64,000 bases of DNA from Thauera chlorobenzoica (GCF_001922305.1 NZ_CP018839.1:558001-622000), one strand, 5' to 3'; counted from the first letter of the stretch, positions 39,872 through 50,186 are shown. Numbers and translations: made by a program. The notes: generated by a model from the sequence alone, not told the origin.

Positions 39872-41440
39872 ATGCTCGACGCCAACATCAAGACTCAACT
39901 CAAAGCCTACCTGGACAAGGTCACGCAGCCGATCGAGCTCGTCGCGTCGCTCGACGAGGGCGACAAGTCGGGTGAAATGCGGGCCCTGCTCGGCGAGCTC
40001 GCCGAGCTCAGCGACAAGATCACCGTCATCGAGTCGGGCGCGCCCGGCGATCAGGCGGGCGAGCGCAAGCCCTCGTTTGCGCTCGCCCGCAGGGGCGAGC
40101 CGGGGCGCGTGCGCTTTGCCGGGCTGCCGATGGGGCACGAGTTCAGCTCGCTGATCCTGGCCCTGCTGCAGGTCGGCGGCCATCCGCCCAAGGCCGCGCC
40201 CGAGCTGATCGAACAGATCCGCGCCCTCGACGGCGAGTACGTGTTCGAGACCTACATCTCGTTGTCCTGCCACAACTGCCCGGAGGTGGTGCAGGCGTTG
40301 AACCTGATGGCGGTGCTCAACCCCAACATCCGCCACACCATGATCGACGGCGCGCTGTTCCAGGACGAAGTCGAGGCGCGCAAGATCATGGCGGTGCCGA
40401 CGGTACTCCTCAACGGCCAGCCCTTCGGCCAGGGGCGGATGGAGCTGGGCGAGATCCTGGCCAAGGTCGACACCGGCGCCGCGGCACGCGATGCCGGGAA
40501 GCTGTCGGCCAAGGACGTCTTCGACGTGCTCGTCGTCGGCGGTGGCCCGGCTGGCGCGGCCGCCGCGATCTACGCTGCGCGCAAGGGCATCCGCACCGGC
40601 GTCGTCGCCGAGCGCTTCGGCGGTCAGGTGATGGATACGATGGCGATCGAGAACTTCATCTCGGTGAAGTACACCGAGGGCCCCAAGCTGGTCGCCAGCC
40701 TCGAAGAGCACGTCCGCGAGTACGACGTCGATGTCATGAACCTGCAGCGTGTCGCGCAGCTGGTGCCGGGCGAGGGCGTGCACGAGGTGAAGCTCGACAA
40801 CGGCGCCGTGCTCAAGGCGAAGTCCGTGATCGTCGCCACCGGCGCGCGCTGGCGCGAGATGAACGTGCCCGGCGAGCGGGAGTTCCGCGGCAAGGGCGTG
40901 GCCTACTGCCCGCACTGCGACGGCCCGCTGTTCAAGGGCAAGCGCGTGGCGGTGATCGGCGGCGGCAACTCCGGTGTCGAGGCCGCGATCGACCTCGCCG
41001 GGGTGGTCGCCCACGTCACCCTGCTCGAGTTCGCCGACGAGCTGCGCGCCGACGCGGTGCTGCAGAAGAAGCTCCACAGCCTGCCCAACGTGACGGTGAT
41101 CAAGAGCGCGCAGACCACCGAAGTGACCGGCAGCGACAAGGTGGACGGTCTGGTGTACAAGGACCGCGCCAGTGGCGAAGTGCGCCGTATCGAGCTCGAA
41201 GGCATCTTCGTCCAGATCGGCCTGCTGCCCAATACCGACTTCGCCAAGGGCACGCTCGAGCTCACCCGTTTCGGCGAGATCATCGTCGATGCCAGGGGCC
41301 AGACTTCGGTGCCGGGCATCTTCGCCGCCGGCGACTGCACCACGGTGCCGTACAAGCAGATCATCATCGCCATGGGCGAAGGGGCGAAGGCTTCGCTGTC
41401 GGCCTTCGATCACCTGATCCGGAGCAGTGCACCGGCCTGA
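39872..41440 (+). CDS. ahpF: Alkyl hydroperoxide reductase subunit F
   Basis: Flavoprotein disulfide reductase passing NAD(P)H electrons to AhpC. It has 522 residues. The N-terminal double thioredoxin-like domain has the redox CHNC (about 130). The FAD site is [19 protein letters not shown], the TrxB-like redox pair is CPHCDG (about 348), and the NAD site is [19 protein letters not shown]. The end, [19 protein letters not shown], is typical of the family. A strong terminator follows 23 bp after the stop. Confidence 0.97.
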   Translation: MLDANIKTQLKAYLDKVTQPIELVASLDEGDKSGEMRALLGELAELSDKITVIESGAPGDQAGERKPSFALARRGEPGRVRFAGLPMGHEFSSLILALLQVGGHPPKAAPELIEQIRALDGEYVFETYISLSCHNCPEVVQALNLMAVLNPNIRHTMIDGALFQDEVEARKIMAVPTVLLNGQPFGQGRMELGEILAKVDTGAAARDAGKLSAKDVFDVLVVGGGPAGAAAAIYAARKGIRTGVVAERFGGQVMDTMAIENFISVKYTEGPKLVASLEEHVREYDVDVMNLQRVAQLVPGEGVHEVKLDNGAVLKAKSVIVATGARWREMNVPGEREFRGKGVAYCPHCDGPLFKGKRVAVIGGGNSGVEAAIDLAGVVAHVTLLEFADELRADAVLQKKLHSLPNVTVIKSAQTTEVTGSDKVDGLVYKDRASGEVRRIELEGIFVQIGLLPNTDFAKGTLELTRFGEIIVDARGQTSVPGIFAAGDCTTVPYKQIIIAMGEGAKASLSAFDHLIRSSAPA

Positions 41441-41463
41441 GCGCCCCTTGCGTTCGTGCAAGT

Positions 41464-41487
41464 GCCCCGCTTCGAGCGGGGCTTTTT
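41464..41487 (+). terminator. Intrinsic terminator after ahpF
   Basis: GCCCCGC-TTCGA-GCGGGGC followed by TTTTT. Confidence 0.9.
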
Positions 41488-41669
41488 GCGTGTTGCGGGC
41501 ACCCGCGGCACACTGCACCTGTCAGAGCCCTGGTTTGGGCTGCAGCGCGCCCCTCGATCCGCTTTACGCGCGGGCGGCAGGTGCCGCCGATGCGACCACC
41601 GAGATGCAGCGCATGCGCCGGCGCGGATGGTGCGGGGGGCGGCCCCGGGCCCGTCAAGGAGACTTTCAC

Positions 41670-43547
<1,878 letters not shown>

Positions 43548-43574
43548 TCGCCGGCGCCCCCCGCGCGCCGCGGC

Positions 43575-44192
43575 TCAGGCCGGGCGCAGGTGGAACACTT
43601 CGGGGTCGTCCCAGTGCTCGAGCAGGATGCGCGCCACGCGCTGCTGCCACAGCTCGCCGAAGCGGCGCGCTTCGCCGGCGTCGGCCTGACCGTGGACGCA
43701 GCGCTGCAGCAGCAGCGGCATCTGCGGGTCGGGGGCCACTTTCGACAGCTCGGCGCCGGCATCGAGCGCGGCGCCGCTGTCGACGCGCACGAAGCGCATC
43801 GTCAGCGGGCGCTCCAGTCCGAATGCCTGCAGGTTGCGGCGCACGAAGCGCCCGCCGATGCCCTTGAAGCCGCCGTCCTGCGCCGCCCCGGTGAGCAGGC
43901 CGGCGACCGCGGCGACGACGCCGGTGACGCCTTCGTCCACCTGATGGGCGAACTCCACCCGCACCCCGCCGCGCACCGGCAGCCCGTCCGGGTACAACCG
44001 GGTCAGCGCGTGATGGGCGAGGGCGTAGGTCGAGGCCACGGTCGGGCAGGAATGGCCGGCCAGCTTCACCGCGTCGGCGTAGCCGTATTCGAGGATGCCG
44101 CCTTCGGCCGCGCCGAGGAACTCGGCCAGCGGGTCGCGCACGCGCAGGCGCGGCACTTCGGCGTAGAAGGCGGGAAAGCGTGGATCGGTCAT
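43575..44192 (-). CDS. FmdE-like protein
   Basis: A 205-residue soluble protein. DAVKLAGHSCPTVASTYALA resembles the GH-x-CP motif that begins the FmdE domain (subunit E of formylmethanofuran dehydrogenase and many stand-alone bacterial homologues of unknown function); the His and Cys probably bind a metal. No zinc ribbon is seen at the C-terminus (HWDDPEVFHLRPA). The ATG at 44192 has GGAG about 6 nt upstream. It converges with the ABC exporter and diverges from the methyltransferase gene. Function unknown. Confidence 0.7.
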   Translation of the reverse strand: MTDPRFPAFYAEVPRLRVRDPLAEFLGAAEGGILEYGYADAVKLAGHSCPTVASTYALAHHALTRLYPDGLPVRGGVRVEFAHQVDEGVTGVVAAVAGLLTGAAQDGGFKGIGGRFVRRNLQAFGLERPLTMRFVRVDSGAALDAGAELSKVAPDPQMPLLLQRCVHGQADAGEARRFGELWQQRVARILLEHWDDPEVFHLRPA

Positions 44193-44345
44193 GGTCGCTC
44201 CGGGGCGTGTCGGTGAGGGTGAAGCGCGGATTGTCGGCGCTGCGCCTGCCACTGGCCTTGATGTGCCTCAGGGCCGGTGGAATGCGGAATAATGGACTTG
44301 TTGGTGCCCGTCCTTCCGCACCTTTCCTCAACGACCCCGCCGGCC

Positions 44346-44951
44346 ATGGATACCGATCCGCGCCAGTTCGCCCCCGCCACCGCCCGCAACCGCGACTTCA
44401 TCCTGCCGATCCTGCAGCGCGTGCTGCCGGCGACGGGGCTGGTGCTGGAGATCGGCAGCGGCAGCGGAGAACATGCGGTGCATTTCGCCCGCCATCTGCC
44501 CTTCCTCCACTGGCAGCCGAGCGATGCCGACCCGGCCGCGCTCGGTTCGATTGCGGCCTGGGCCCGGCATGCCGCCCTACCCAATCTGGCGCAGCCGCTG
44601 CACCTCGATCTGGGGGCGGCGGCGTGGCCGCTGGCGCAGGCCGATGCGGTGGTGGCGATCAATGTGCTGCACTATTCGCCCTGGTCGTCCACCCCGGCCT
44701 TGTTCCGCGGCGCGGCGAACGTGCTGCAGGCCGCGGGAGTGGTCTACTGTTACGGCCCGTACCGGCGTGGCGGCGCCCACACCGCGCCCAGCAACGCCGC
44801 TTTCGATGCGTGGCTGCGCGGCATCGATCCGCGCTTCGCGGTACGCGACCTGGAAGCGGCCGAGGCGCAGGCGCTGGCTTGCGGTTTCCGCCTCGACGAA
44901 GTGATCGACATGCCGGCGAACAATTTCAGCCTAGTGTTCCGGCGCGGCTGA
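44346..44951 (+). CDS. DUF938 SAM-dependent methyltransferase-like protein
   Basis: A 201-residue protein of the DUF938 family. The start DTDPRQFAPATARNRDFILP matches the family N-terminus and sets the ATG at 44346 rather than an in-frame one at about 44277. SAM motif I is LVLEIGSGSGEHAVHFA. AINVLHYSPW and YCYGPYRRGG are conserved. No substrate is known. It lies 48 bp upstream of the metallo-beta-lactamase gene and may be co-transcribed. Confidence 0.88.
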   Translation: MDTDPRQFAPATARNRDFILPILQRVLPATGLVLEIGSGSGEHAVHFARHLPFLHWQPSDADPAALGSIAAWARHAALPNLAQPLHLDLGAAAWPLAQADAVVAINVLHYSPWSSTPALFRGAANVLQAAGVVYCYGPYRRGGAHTAPSNAAFDAWLRGIDPRFAVRDLEAAEAQALACGFRLDEVIDMPANNFSLVFRRG

Positions 44952-44999
44952 ACGGATCGCGGCCGGGGCACAGGCTATCTGCTACGAAGGGAGCATCCA

Positions 45000-46061
45000 A
45001 TGGACGAATCGGATACGCGGCGCGCGGCACGGGTGGGTGGCGAGGCGCCGGCGGCGGACAGCCCGGACGGCGCCGGGCGGGTCGATATCGGCGTGTGCCG
45101 TTCGCTGCGCATCACCTGCATTTCCGAAACCGGCTGGCACGACACCGGTGCGTTGCTGGGCGACATCAAGGCGGCTGGCGGAATGCAGGCGAACCAGTGG
45201 AAGACCGCCTGGCAGCCGGGCAACGGCGCCGGCAGTGCGAGCCTGATCGAGATCGAGGCGGTGGACGGGCGCGGGTACCGGATCCTGCTCGACACCGGCT
45301 GGGACCCGGACTACATGGCGGAGCGCTTTGCCGCGACCGGCGTCGATGCGCTGCTGCGCCGGGGTGAAATCGACCTGTTGCTGGTTTCGCACGAGCACTT
45401 CGATCATTTCTGGGGGCTGGAGGCGGTGCTGCGGCTGCGGCCGGACATCGCCATCGCGCTGCCGGCGAGCCTGCGCGACGAAGGGCGGGCCTTCCTGCGC
45501 GGGGGGGCGTTCGCTCCCGCCGGCGCGCGCAACGGCATTGCCCACACTGGCCGGCTGCTCTGGCACGGCGCGGACGAAGTGCATCGGCTGGCCGACGGCG
45601 TCGCTGCGGTCGCCTTCGATCTGCCGATCGCGCTCGGCGTGCGCGGCGAGCAGTCGCTGTACGTCAATGTCGCCGGCAAGGGCATCGTCTGCATCACCGG
45701 CTGCTGTCATCAGGGGGTCGAGCGTTTCGCGCAGTTCGCGCGCGACCGCCTGGCCGGTGGCGAGCGCCTCCACGGCCTGTATGGCGGCCTGCACCTCGCC
45801 CCGTTCGGACCGCTCGACGATGCGGCGCAGGCGGCGATCCGGAGCCTGGCCGAGTACGGTTTCGAGCGGATCGCCTGCAACCACTGTACCGGAGCGGTCG
45901 CGGTGGAAAAGATGATCGAACTGGGCTACCCGGTGGTGTGCGGCAGCGGCGGTTCCGGCTCGGCAAGCGAGCGCTACGTCGGCAACGGCGACCAGCTCCG
46001 CTTCGGCTGCGGGATCGACGATGAGCCGGCACACGGAACCGAGCCCGCGTCCGATTTCTGA
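45000..46061 (+). CDS. Metallo-beta-lactamase-fold hydrolase
   Basis: A 353-residue protein with the binuclear metal motif SHEHFDHFWGL (HxHxDH, about residue 124), preceded by LLDTGWDPD and followed by TGCCHQG and CNHCTG, which supply the later ligands. The arrangement fits the subgroup including 7,8-dihydropterin-6-yl-methyl-dihydropteroate synthase-like proteins. The N-terminal 35 residues are unconserved, so a later start is possible. No signal peptide. It is the last chromosomal gene before the accessory island: a truncated antitoxin copy begins at its stop codon. Confidence 0.82.
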   Translation: MDESDTRRAARVGGEAPAADSPDGAGRVDIGVCRSLRITCISETGWHDTGALLGDIKAAGGMQANQWKTAWQPGNGAGSASLIEIEAVDGRGYRILLDTGWDPDYMAERFAATGVDALLRRGEIDLLLVSHEHFDHFWGLEAVLRLRPDIAIALPASLRDEGRAFLRGGAFAPAGARNGIAHTGRLLWHGADEVHRLADGVAAVAFDLPIALGVRGEQSLYVNVAGKGIVCITGCCHQGVERFAQFARDRLAGGERLHGLYGGLHLAPFGPLDDAAQAAIRSLAEYGFERIACNHCTGAVAVEKMIELGYPVVCGSGGSGSASERYVGNGDQLRFGCGIDDEPAHGTEPASDF

Positions 46062-46109
46062 AAGGAGGTTTTCATGTCGCTCGCCATGCTCACCAGCAAA
46101 GGGCAGGTG
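46061..46109 (+). repeat. 49-bp direct repeat, copy 1 (5' end of antitoxin gene)
   Basis: Runs from AAAGGAGGTT through GGGCAGGTG and is 46/49 identical to 47937-47985. It contains a strong ribosome-binding site and the first 12 codons of an AbrB/VapB-type antitoxin gene. The pair brackets hipBA. Confidence 0.9.
46074..46109 (+). pseudogene. AbrB/VapB-type antitoxin remnant, copy 1
   Basis: The ATG follows AAAGGAGGTTTTC and opens MSLAMLTSKGQV, the usual N-terminus of SpoVT/AbrB-like antitoxins (compare MSLATLTSKGQVTI in copy 2). After the twelfth codon homology stops, and the frame continues into unrelated sequence that is antisense to the hipA end. Only the 5' end of the gene remains. The ribosome-binding site is intact, so a chimeric 91-residue peptide could still be translated, but it is unlikely to be functional. 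Confidence 0.75.
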
Positions 46110-46184
46110 GAGGATGAGTGTATCCGGGGGCGTCGCGGAGGGCTCCATGTGGCTCTGACCGGCACGCCTGGCGGATGCAGCGAC

Positions 46185-47474
46185 TCATGCCACTGGCTCG
46201 GTCTCAACTCCCGCGTCAGCGCCGGGAGCGCTGAGCCTTCGTACCGTCAGGGCGCAGCGCTGCTCGATCAGGGTCACGATTCGCTCAACCACGGCATGAC
46301 CGGCAAAGCCATCCTGGGAGTGAAGTTCGCGCGCGCTCGTCGGCAATGACTTTGCCAAGGCCAGAACCCGCTTTCTGGCTTGCGCCTTGCCGAGTCGAAC
46401 TGCTTCGGCAAACTGATCCCAGTGGCGCGCCTGGACTTCGCTGAACGTGTACTTGCCGCCGATTTTCATCGCCATCTTGTGCGTCAGGGCCGGATAGACC
46501 GCTGTCGACAGCGTGTCGTACAAAGGCGCCAGCACGGCGGACTTGCCTGCGCGCAGCAGCGAAAAATTCTTCGCGTGTGCGTCGTGATTGCCGATCAAGG
46601 CGTTGAAGATCACGTAGTCGAGCAGGCGCAGGACGTGCGGCGCGCTGGGGCGCGTCATGCGCCGGACCAGATCGAAACATTGCGCCAGATCCGGGCCGCC
46701 TTCGTGCTGGTATTTCATCTCCGGGACCACGCCCAGCGCCTGGCAGAAGTCCTCCTGATGCAGGCGCTGGCGGTGCCCTTGCGCATCGATGAACCGGTCG
46801 TAGCGCTCGACCAGCAGGAACTGTCGGCCCAGTACGGAATGCACCTTCGATCTGGCCGGTTTGAGTTGCATGACCTCGGCCAGCGCCAGACAGAAGCCCT
46901 CGTTGGTCACCGTGTCTTCAAGGGTGCGGATGGCGGGCTTCAGGATGTGTGAGCTGGGGGTACCATCGAGCGGCAGACCCACCCGGGCACCGTCGAAGAT
47001 CACCGGCAATTTGTCTTGAGCGCCCGCCAGCGAGAGCCGCAAGCCCTCCTTGCCCGCCAGCATTGGTCGATGCGGCAGTTCATCAAGAACGGCGATGATC
47101 TCTTCGTCGCTCAGCCACTGTACATCGTTACCCGGCGCAGGACGGGACAATGCCTGCCCGGGCGCCAGCAAGGTCACGGCGCCGGCACATTCGCCGCCGA
47201 TGTGATCCAGCAGTGCAAAATCGTTCTGCCTCGATACCTGAAAGTGCTGCGCAATGAGTCTGCGCAGCTGCCCCTCCGGCAACAACCCCGCAAAGAAGGG
47301 CCGGGTCTGATGGTCGTCGAACGCTTCTGCTTGCAGAGGAAAGGAGCTGGACAAGGTCACGGCGTCTGGTCGTGAGAGCCAGTCCGGGTTGTAACGGAAA
47401 TTCAGCCGGCCCTCGGTCAGGTACAGAGAGCCAACCCGGTCCGCGAACAGCCAGACCTCCAGCTCATGCGCCAT
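46185..47474 (-). CDS. hipA: HipA toxin, Ser/Thr protein kinase
   Basis: Toxin of a type II HipBA system; members phosphorylate aminoacyl-tRNA synthetases such as GltX and cause growth arrest or persistence. It has 429 residues. The N-terminal beta-barrel subdomain (HELEVWLFADRVGSLYL) is followed by the Gly-rich loop SLAGAQDKLPV, catalytic-loop NHDAHAKNFSLL (Asp, Asn) and metal-binding APLYDTLST (DFG-like). The kinase residues look intact. The ATG at 47474 lies inside hipB (11-bp overlap). It is controlled by HipB at two operators. Codon use is less strictly GC3-rich than in neighbouring house-keeping genes, consistent with acquisition. Confidence 0.94.
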   Translation of the reverse strand: MAHELEVWLFADRVGSLYLTEGRLNFRYNPDWLSRPDAVTLSSSFPLQAEAFDDHQTRPFFAGLLPEGQLRRLIAQHFQVSRQNDFALLDHIGGECAGAVTLLAPGQALSRPAPGNDVQWLSDEEIIAVLDELPHRPMLAGKEGLRLSLAGAQDKLPVIFDGARVGLPLDGTPSSHILKPAIRTLEDTVTNEGFCLALAEVMQLKPARSKVHSVLGRQFLLVERYDRFIDAQGHRQRLHQEDFCQALGVVPEMKYQHEGGPDLAQCFDLVRRMTRPSAPHVLRLLDYVIFNALIGNHDAHAKNFSLLRAGKSAVLAPLYDTLSTAVYPALTHKMAMKIGGKYTFSEVQARHWDQFAEAVRLGKAQARKRVLALAKSLPTSARELHSQDGFAGHAVVERIVTLIEQRCALTVRRLSAPGADAGVETEPVA

Positions 47475-47724
47475 GGTCGTTGCCCCCGGGGAAATGTTCG
47501 CGGGCCGTCGATGGCAGGCCGGTGAGTTGGAGCTCTCCACCCAGGGCGTCGATCACGCGAAGCACGTTTTCCAGCCTCAGGGTGGGCTTGCCTGCTTCAA
47601 GGTCGACGATGAAACGCACACCAACGCCTGCCGCCAGAGCCAGCTGGGGCTGCGTCAGACCCAGCTGCTTGCGTGCAGCACGAAGTGCGTGGCCGAGTTG
47701 TTCTGTTGTTCGTATGGAGTCCAT
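47464..47724 (-). CDS. hipB: HipB antitoxin, Xre-family repressor
   Basis: An 86-residue antitoxin and autorepressor. The helix-turn-helix is AARKQLGLTQPQLALAAGVG, with recognition helix RFIVDLEAGKPTLRLENVL. The C-terminus (STAREHFPGGNDHGA) is longer than in minimal HipB proteins and may contact HipA. It overlaps hipA by 11 bp, so antitoxin precedes toxin, as usual. Two palindromes upstream are its likely operators. Confidence 0.93.
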   Translation of the reverse strand: MDSIRTTEQLGHALRAARKQLGLTQPQLALAAGVGVRFIVDLEAGKPTLRLENVLRVIDALGGELQLTGLPSTAREHFPGGNDHGA

Positions 47725-47735
47725 CGCTGACCTTG

Positions 47736-47751
47736 TTTCCCGTCCGGGAAA
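47736..47751. promoter_or_regulatory. HipB operator O1
   Basis: TTTCCCGTCCGGGAAA, a perfect 7-bp palindrome with a 2-bp centre, starting 12 bp upstream of the hipB ATG. Same general form as known HipB operators (short TTCC...GGAA dyads). Confidence 0.75.
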
Positions 47752-47785
47752 GTTTCGGCCAGGACGTTGGGCGGCGCAAGCGATA

Positions 47786-47801
47786 TTTCCTGTACGGGAA
47801 A
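47786..47801. promoter_or_regulatory. HipB operator O2
   Basis: TTTCCTGTACGGGAAA, a dyad matching O1 at 14 of 16 positions, centred exactly 50 bp from O1, about five helical turns. Suited to cooperative binding or bending over the hipBA promoter. Confidence 0.75.
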
Positions 47802-47899
47802 TTTTTACAACGGAACGCGCTACTGGCCCAATACATTGTGAATCGCCCCGGGTGGGTTGCAGGGCAAGCGCGGGCTCCTCAGTGGTCGCTTGCGAGGCT

Positions 47900-47941
47900 C
47901 CTTTTGTCCTTACAAAAAATCATTTTTGTAAGGACAAAAGG
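47900..47941. repeat. Perfect 19-bp inverted repeat before antitoxin copy 2
   Basis: Left arm 47900-47918 and right arm 47923-47941 are exact complements around the 4-nt ATCA, in an AT-rich stretch unlike the surrounding DNA. The right arm ends in AAAAGG, the first part of the antitoxin ribosome-binding site. As DNA it could be an autoregulatory operator. As RNA it would fold into a stable hairpin occluding translation initiation. Confidence 0.9.
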
Positions 47942-47985
47942 AGGTTCTCATGTCGCTCGCCACACTCACCAGCAAAGGGCAGGTG
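47937..47985 (+). repeat. 49-bp direct repeat, copy 2 (5' end of antitoxin gene)
   Basis: 46/49 identical to 46061-46109, same orientation. Includes ribosome-binding site AAAGGAGG and the first 12 codons of the AbrB/VapB-type antitoxin gene. Confidence 0.9.
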
Positions 47986-48058
47986 ACCATCTCCATCGAT
48001 GTGTGCGCGAAGCGCTCGACCTGCGGCCCCAGGACAAGGTGAACTTCACGGTGCTCCG
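47950..48058 (+). pseudogene. AbrB/VapB-type antitoxin gene, frameshifted and cut by IS
   Basis: Opens MSLATLTSKGQVTISIDV, then a two-base GT duplication around 48001-48004 shifts the frame. Without it the reading continues VREALDLRPQDKVNFTVL, the expected SpoVT/AbrB swapped-hairpin sequence. The gene ends at 48058 where the inverted repeat of the IS element begins, so the C-terminal half and any toxin partner are missing. It is therefore broken twice. The upstream 19-bp inverted repeat and ribosome-binding site are intact. Confidence 0.82.
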
Positions 48059-49977
48059 GGGTTCGACACTTCACCCCGAATTTCGCCCCTTTTCGGAAAG
48101 TGCCTTCAGCACCGGCGCGGGTTTCAAGGCCATGATCGCAAAAGTGCTGTGGTGGCACGTTTGCAACATCCGCCTTCAGACTTGACGAGGCCTTGCGCCT
48201 GGGTAAAGTAGCGGCATGCACGTCAAGCTCACCACCTCGGGAGGCCGCCGCTACGTCCAGCTCGTCGAGTCCTATCGCGACGAGGCGGGACGGGTGAAGA
48301 AGCGCACCGTCGCCACGCTCGGCCGTGCCGAGCAGGTCGATGGTTCGCTCGACGCGGTGATCAACGGCCTGCTCAAGGTCACCGGCCGCGAACCGATGGG
48401 CGCCAAGCCACCGGCGCCGACGGTGTCGTTCGAGTCCGCGCGCTCGCTCGGTAACGTGTGGGCGCTGACCGAGCTGTGGAAGTCGCTCGGGTTCTCGGGG
48501 CTGCGTCGGGTGTTCCGGCGCACGCGCCGGAACACGGATGTAGAAGCGCTGATCCGCCTGATGGTGCTCAACCGCCTGTGCGATCCGGAATCCAAGCTCG
48601 GCGTGCTGCGCTGGGTACAGACGGTGGCGCTGCCCGACTTCGGGCCGAAGGCGGTCACGCACCAGCAGTTGCTGCGCAGTCTCGATGCCCTGATGGACCA
48701 CCAGGATGAGGTCGATGCGGTGATCGCCGGGCTGCTGCACCCACTGATCGACCAGGATCTGTCGGTGGTGTTCTACGACCTCACCACGATCCGTAGCGAA
48801 GGACTCAGCCAGCAGGCTGGCGACGTGCGCCAGTACGGCATGGCCAAGGAAGGACTGATCGCCCGCCAGTTCATGCTCGGCGTGGTGCAGACCGCCGAGG
48901 GGCTGCCGATCTACCACGAGGTGTTCGACGGCAGCACGGCCGAGACCCGGACCCTGTTGCCCACGCTCACCAAGGTGCTCGAGCGCTTCCCGTCGGTGCA
49001 GCGCCTGGTGCTGGTCGCTGACCGGGGGCTGCTCAGCCTGGACAATCTGGAGGCGCTGAAAGCCGTGCGCCTGGCCAGCGGCAAGCCGCTCGAGTTCATC
49101 GTCGCCGTGCCCGGTCGGCGCTACAACGAGTTCATCGAGCTGCTCGAACCCTTCCACGAGCAGCAGTGCGCCACCGCCACGCAGGAAGTGATCGCGGAGC
49201 AGGCCTGGAACGAGCTGAGGCTGGTGGTCGCGCACGACCCGGTGGCTGCGGCCACCAAGACCGAGCAGCGCAACGAGCGTATCGACGCGCTGACCCGCCA
49301 GGCGGACCAATGGACGGGCAAGCTCACCGAGCAGGATGAAGGCGTGAAGCACCGGGGTCGCAAGCTCTCGGACAGCGGCGCCAAGGCGCGCTTCTACCAC
49401 GCGGTCAGCGAAGCGCACCTGTCGCGCATCCTCAAGGTGGATCTGGCAGAGGAGCTGTTCAGCTACCACATCGACGACAAGGCGAAGCGCCTTGCCGAAA
49501 TGATGGACGGCAAGCTGCTGCTGGTCACCAACGCCGAGGGCTTGTCCGCACAGAACGTGATTCAGCGCTACAAGTCGCTCGCCGACATCGAGCGCGGCTT
49601 CAAGGTGCTCAAGTCCGAGATCGAGATCGGCCCGGTGTATCACCGCCTGCCCGAGCGGATTCGCGCGCACGCGTCGATCTGCTTCATGGCGCTGATCCTG
49701 CATCGGGTCATGCGTAGCCGACTTAAGGCCACCGACGCGGGTTACACGCCCGAGCGCGCGCTCGAGCAACTACAGCGCATCCAGCATCACCGGGTGCGGC
49801 TGAACGGCGGCGAGCCGGTGGCGGGAGTGTCGACGCTCAGCACGGAGCAGAACGAGGTGCTTCATGCATTAGGAATCGAAAAGCCAACGGCGCCGGAGCA
49901 GTTGGCGCTGTTGTAGTGGCATTTTTGAAAGTGCGCTCTAGCAAAAACAAGCACTTGCGAGCGTAACTGTCGAACTC
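48059..49977 (+). mobile_element. IS1634-family insertion sequence
   Basis: About 1.92 kb with a single transposase gene. Probable terminal inverted repeats are GGGTTCGACACTT (48059-48071) and, on the complement of 49965-49977, GAGTTCGACAGTT (11 of 13 identical). A clear target duplication was not found: the flanking bases (CTCCG on the left, GGGGG on the right) do not match, and genes on the two sides are unrelated, suggesting deletion or recombination after insertion. Confidence 0.85.
48216..49916 (+). CDS. IS1634-family transposase (DDE)
   Basis: A 566-residue transposase, apparently intact. The catalytic acids appear as FYDLTTIRSEG (first Asp), LVADRGLLS (second Asp) and YKSLADIERGFKVLKSEIEI (YREK-like signature with the catalytic Glu). 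The N-terminus HVKLTTSGGRRYVQLVESYR is typical of IS1634-family proteins. The full-length frame suggests that the element is recent and could still be mobile. Confidence 0.95.
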   Translation: MHVKLTTSGGRRYVQLVESYRDEAGRVKKRTVATLGRAEQVDGSLDAVINGLLKVTGREPMGAKPPAPTVSFESARSLGNVWALTELWKSLGFSGLRRVFRRTRRNTDVEALIRLMVLNRLCDPESKLGVLRWVQTVALPDFGPKAVTHQQLLRSLDALMDHQDEVDAVIAGLLHPLIDQDLSVVFYDLTTIRSEGLSQQAGDVRQYGMAKEGLIARQFMLGVVQTAEGLPIYHEVFDGSTAETRTLLPTLTKVLERFPSVQRLVLVADRGLLSLDNLEALKAVRLASGKPLEFIVAVPGRRYNEFIELLEPFHEQQCATATQEVIAEQAWNELRLVVAHDPVAAATKTEQRNERIDALTRQADQWTGKLTEQDEGVKHRGRKLSDSGAKARFYHAVSEAHLSRILKVDLAEELFSYHIDDKAKRLAEMMDGKLLLVTNAEGLSAQNVIQRYKSLADIERGFKVLKSEIEIGPVYHRLPERIRAHASICFMALILHRVMRSRLKATDAGYTPERALEQLQRIQHHRVRLNGGEPVAGVSTLSTEQNEVLHALGIEKPTAPEQLALL

Positions 49978-50186
49978 GGGGGAACAGGGTTGCGACCGAC
50001 TTGGTCGAACAAGCGAAGTACCGTGAAAGGATGGGAAATGCCCTCGCGGATCTGGAAAGCATCCGTGATAGCATCCCCGATTCTTGGTGGTTCGTGGATG
50101 AGGGCGTGCCGGCCAACGTGAGTTGGGACGAAATCGCGCGCTGCTTGGCCCGCTGCCACCGGGAAGACTTTTGGATCGCGCCATGA
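49978..50186 (+). pseudogene. C-terminal stump of a probable HipA-like kinase gene, cut by IS
   Basis: An open frame runs out of the IS end and through to 50186 with no convincing start codon (only a TTG at 50001). About 68 residues are visible, including KYRERMGNALADLESIRD, SIPDSWWFVDEG and CLARCHREDFWIAP. It overlaps the DUF3037 gene by 4 bp (ATGA). DUF3037 genes commonly follow a HipA-like (HipA_2) kinase gene, and an IP-x-x-W-type segment near the end fits my memory of that family. Likely the kinase remnant after IS insertion; it could instead be a short intact gene starting at the TTG. Confidence 0.55.

Noticed and set aside
48053-49982. Target-site duplication of the IS1634-family element
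   Set aside because: The bases next to the two inverted repeats (CTCCG and GGGGG) do not match.
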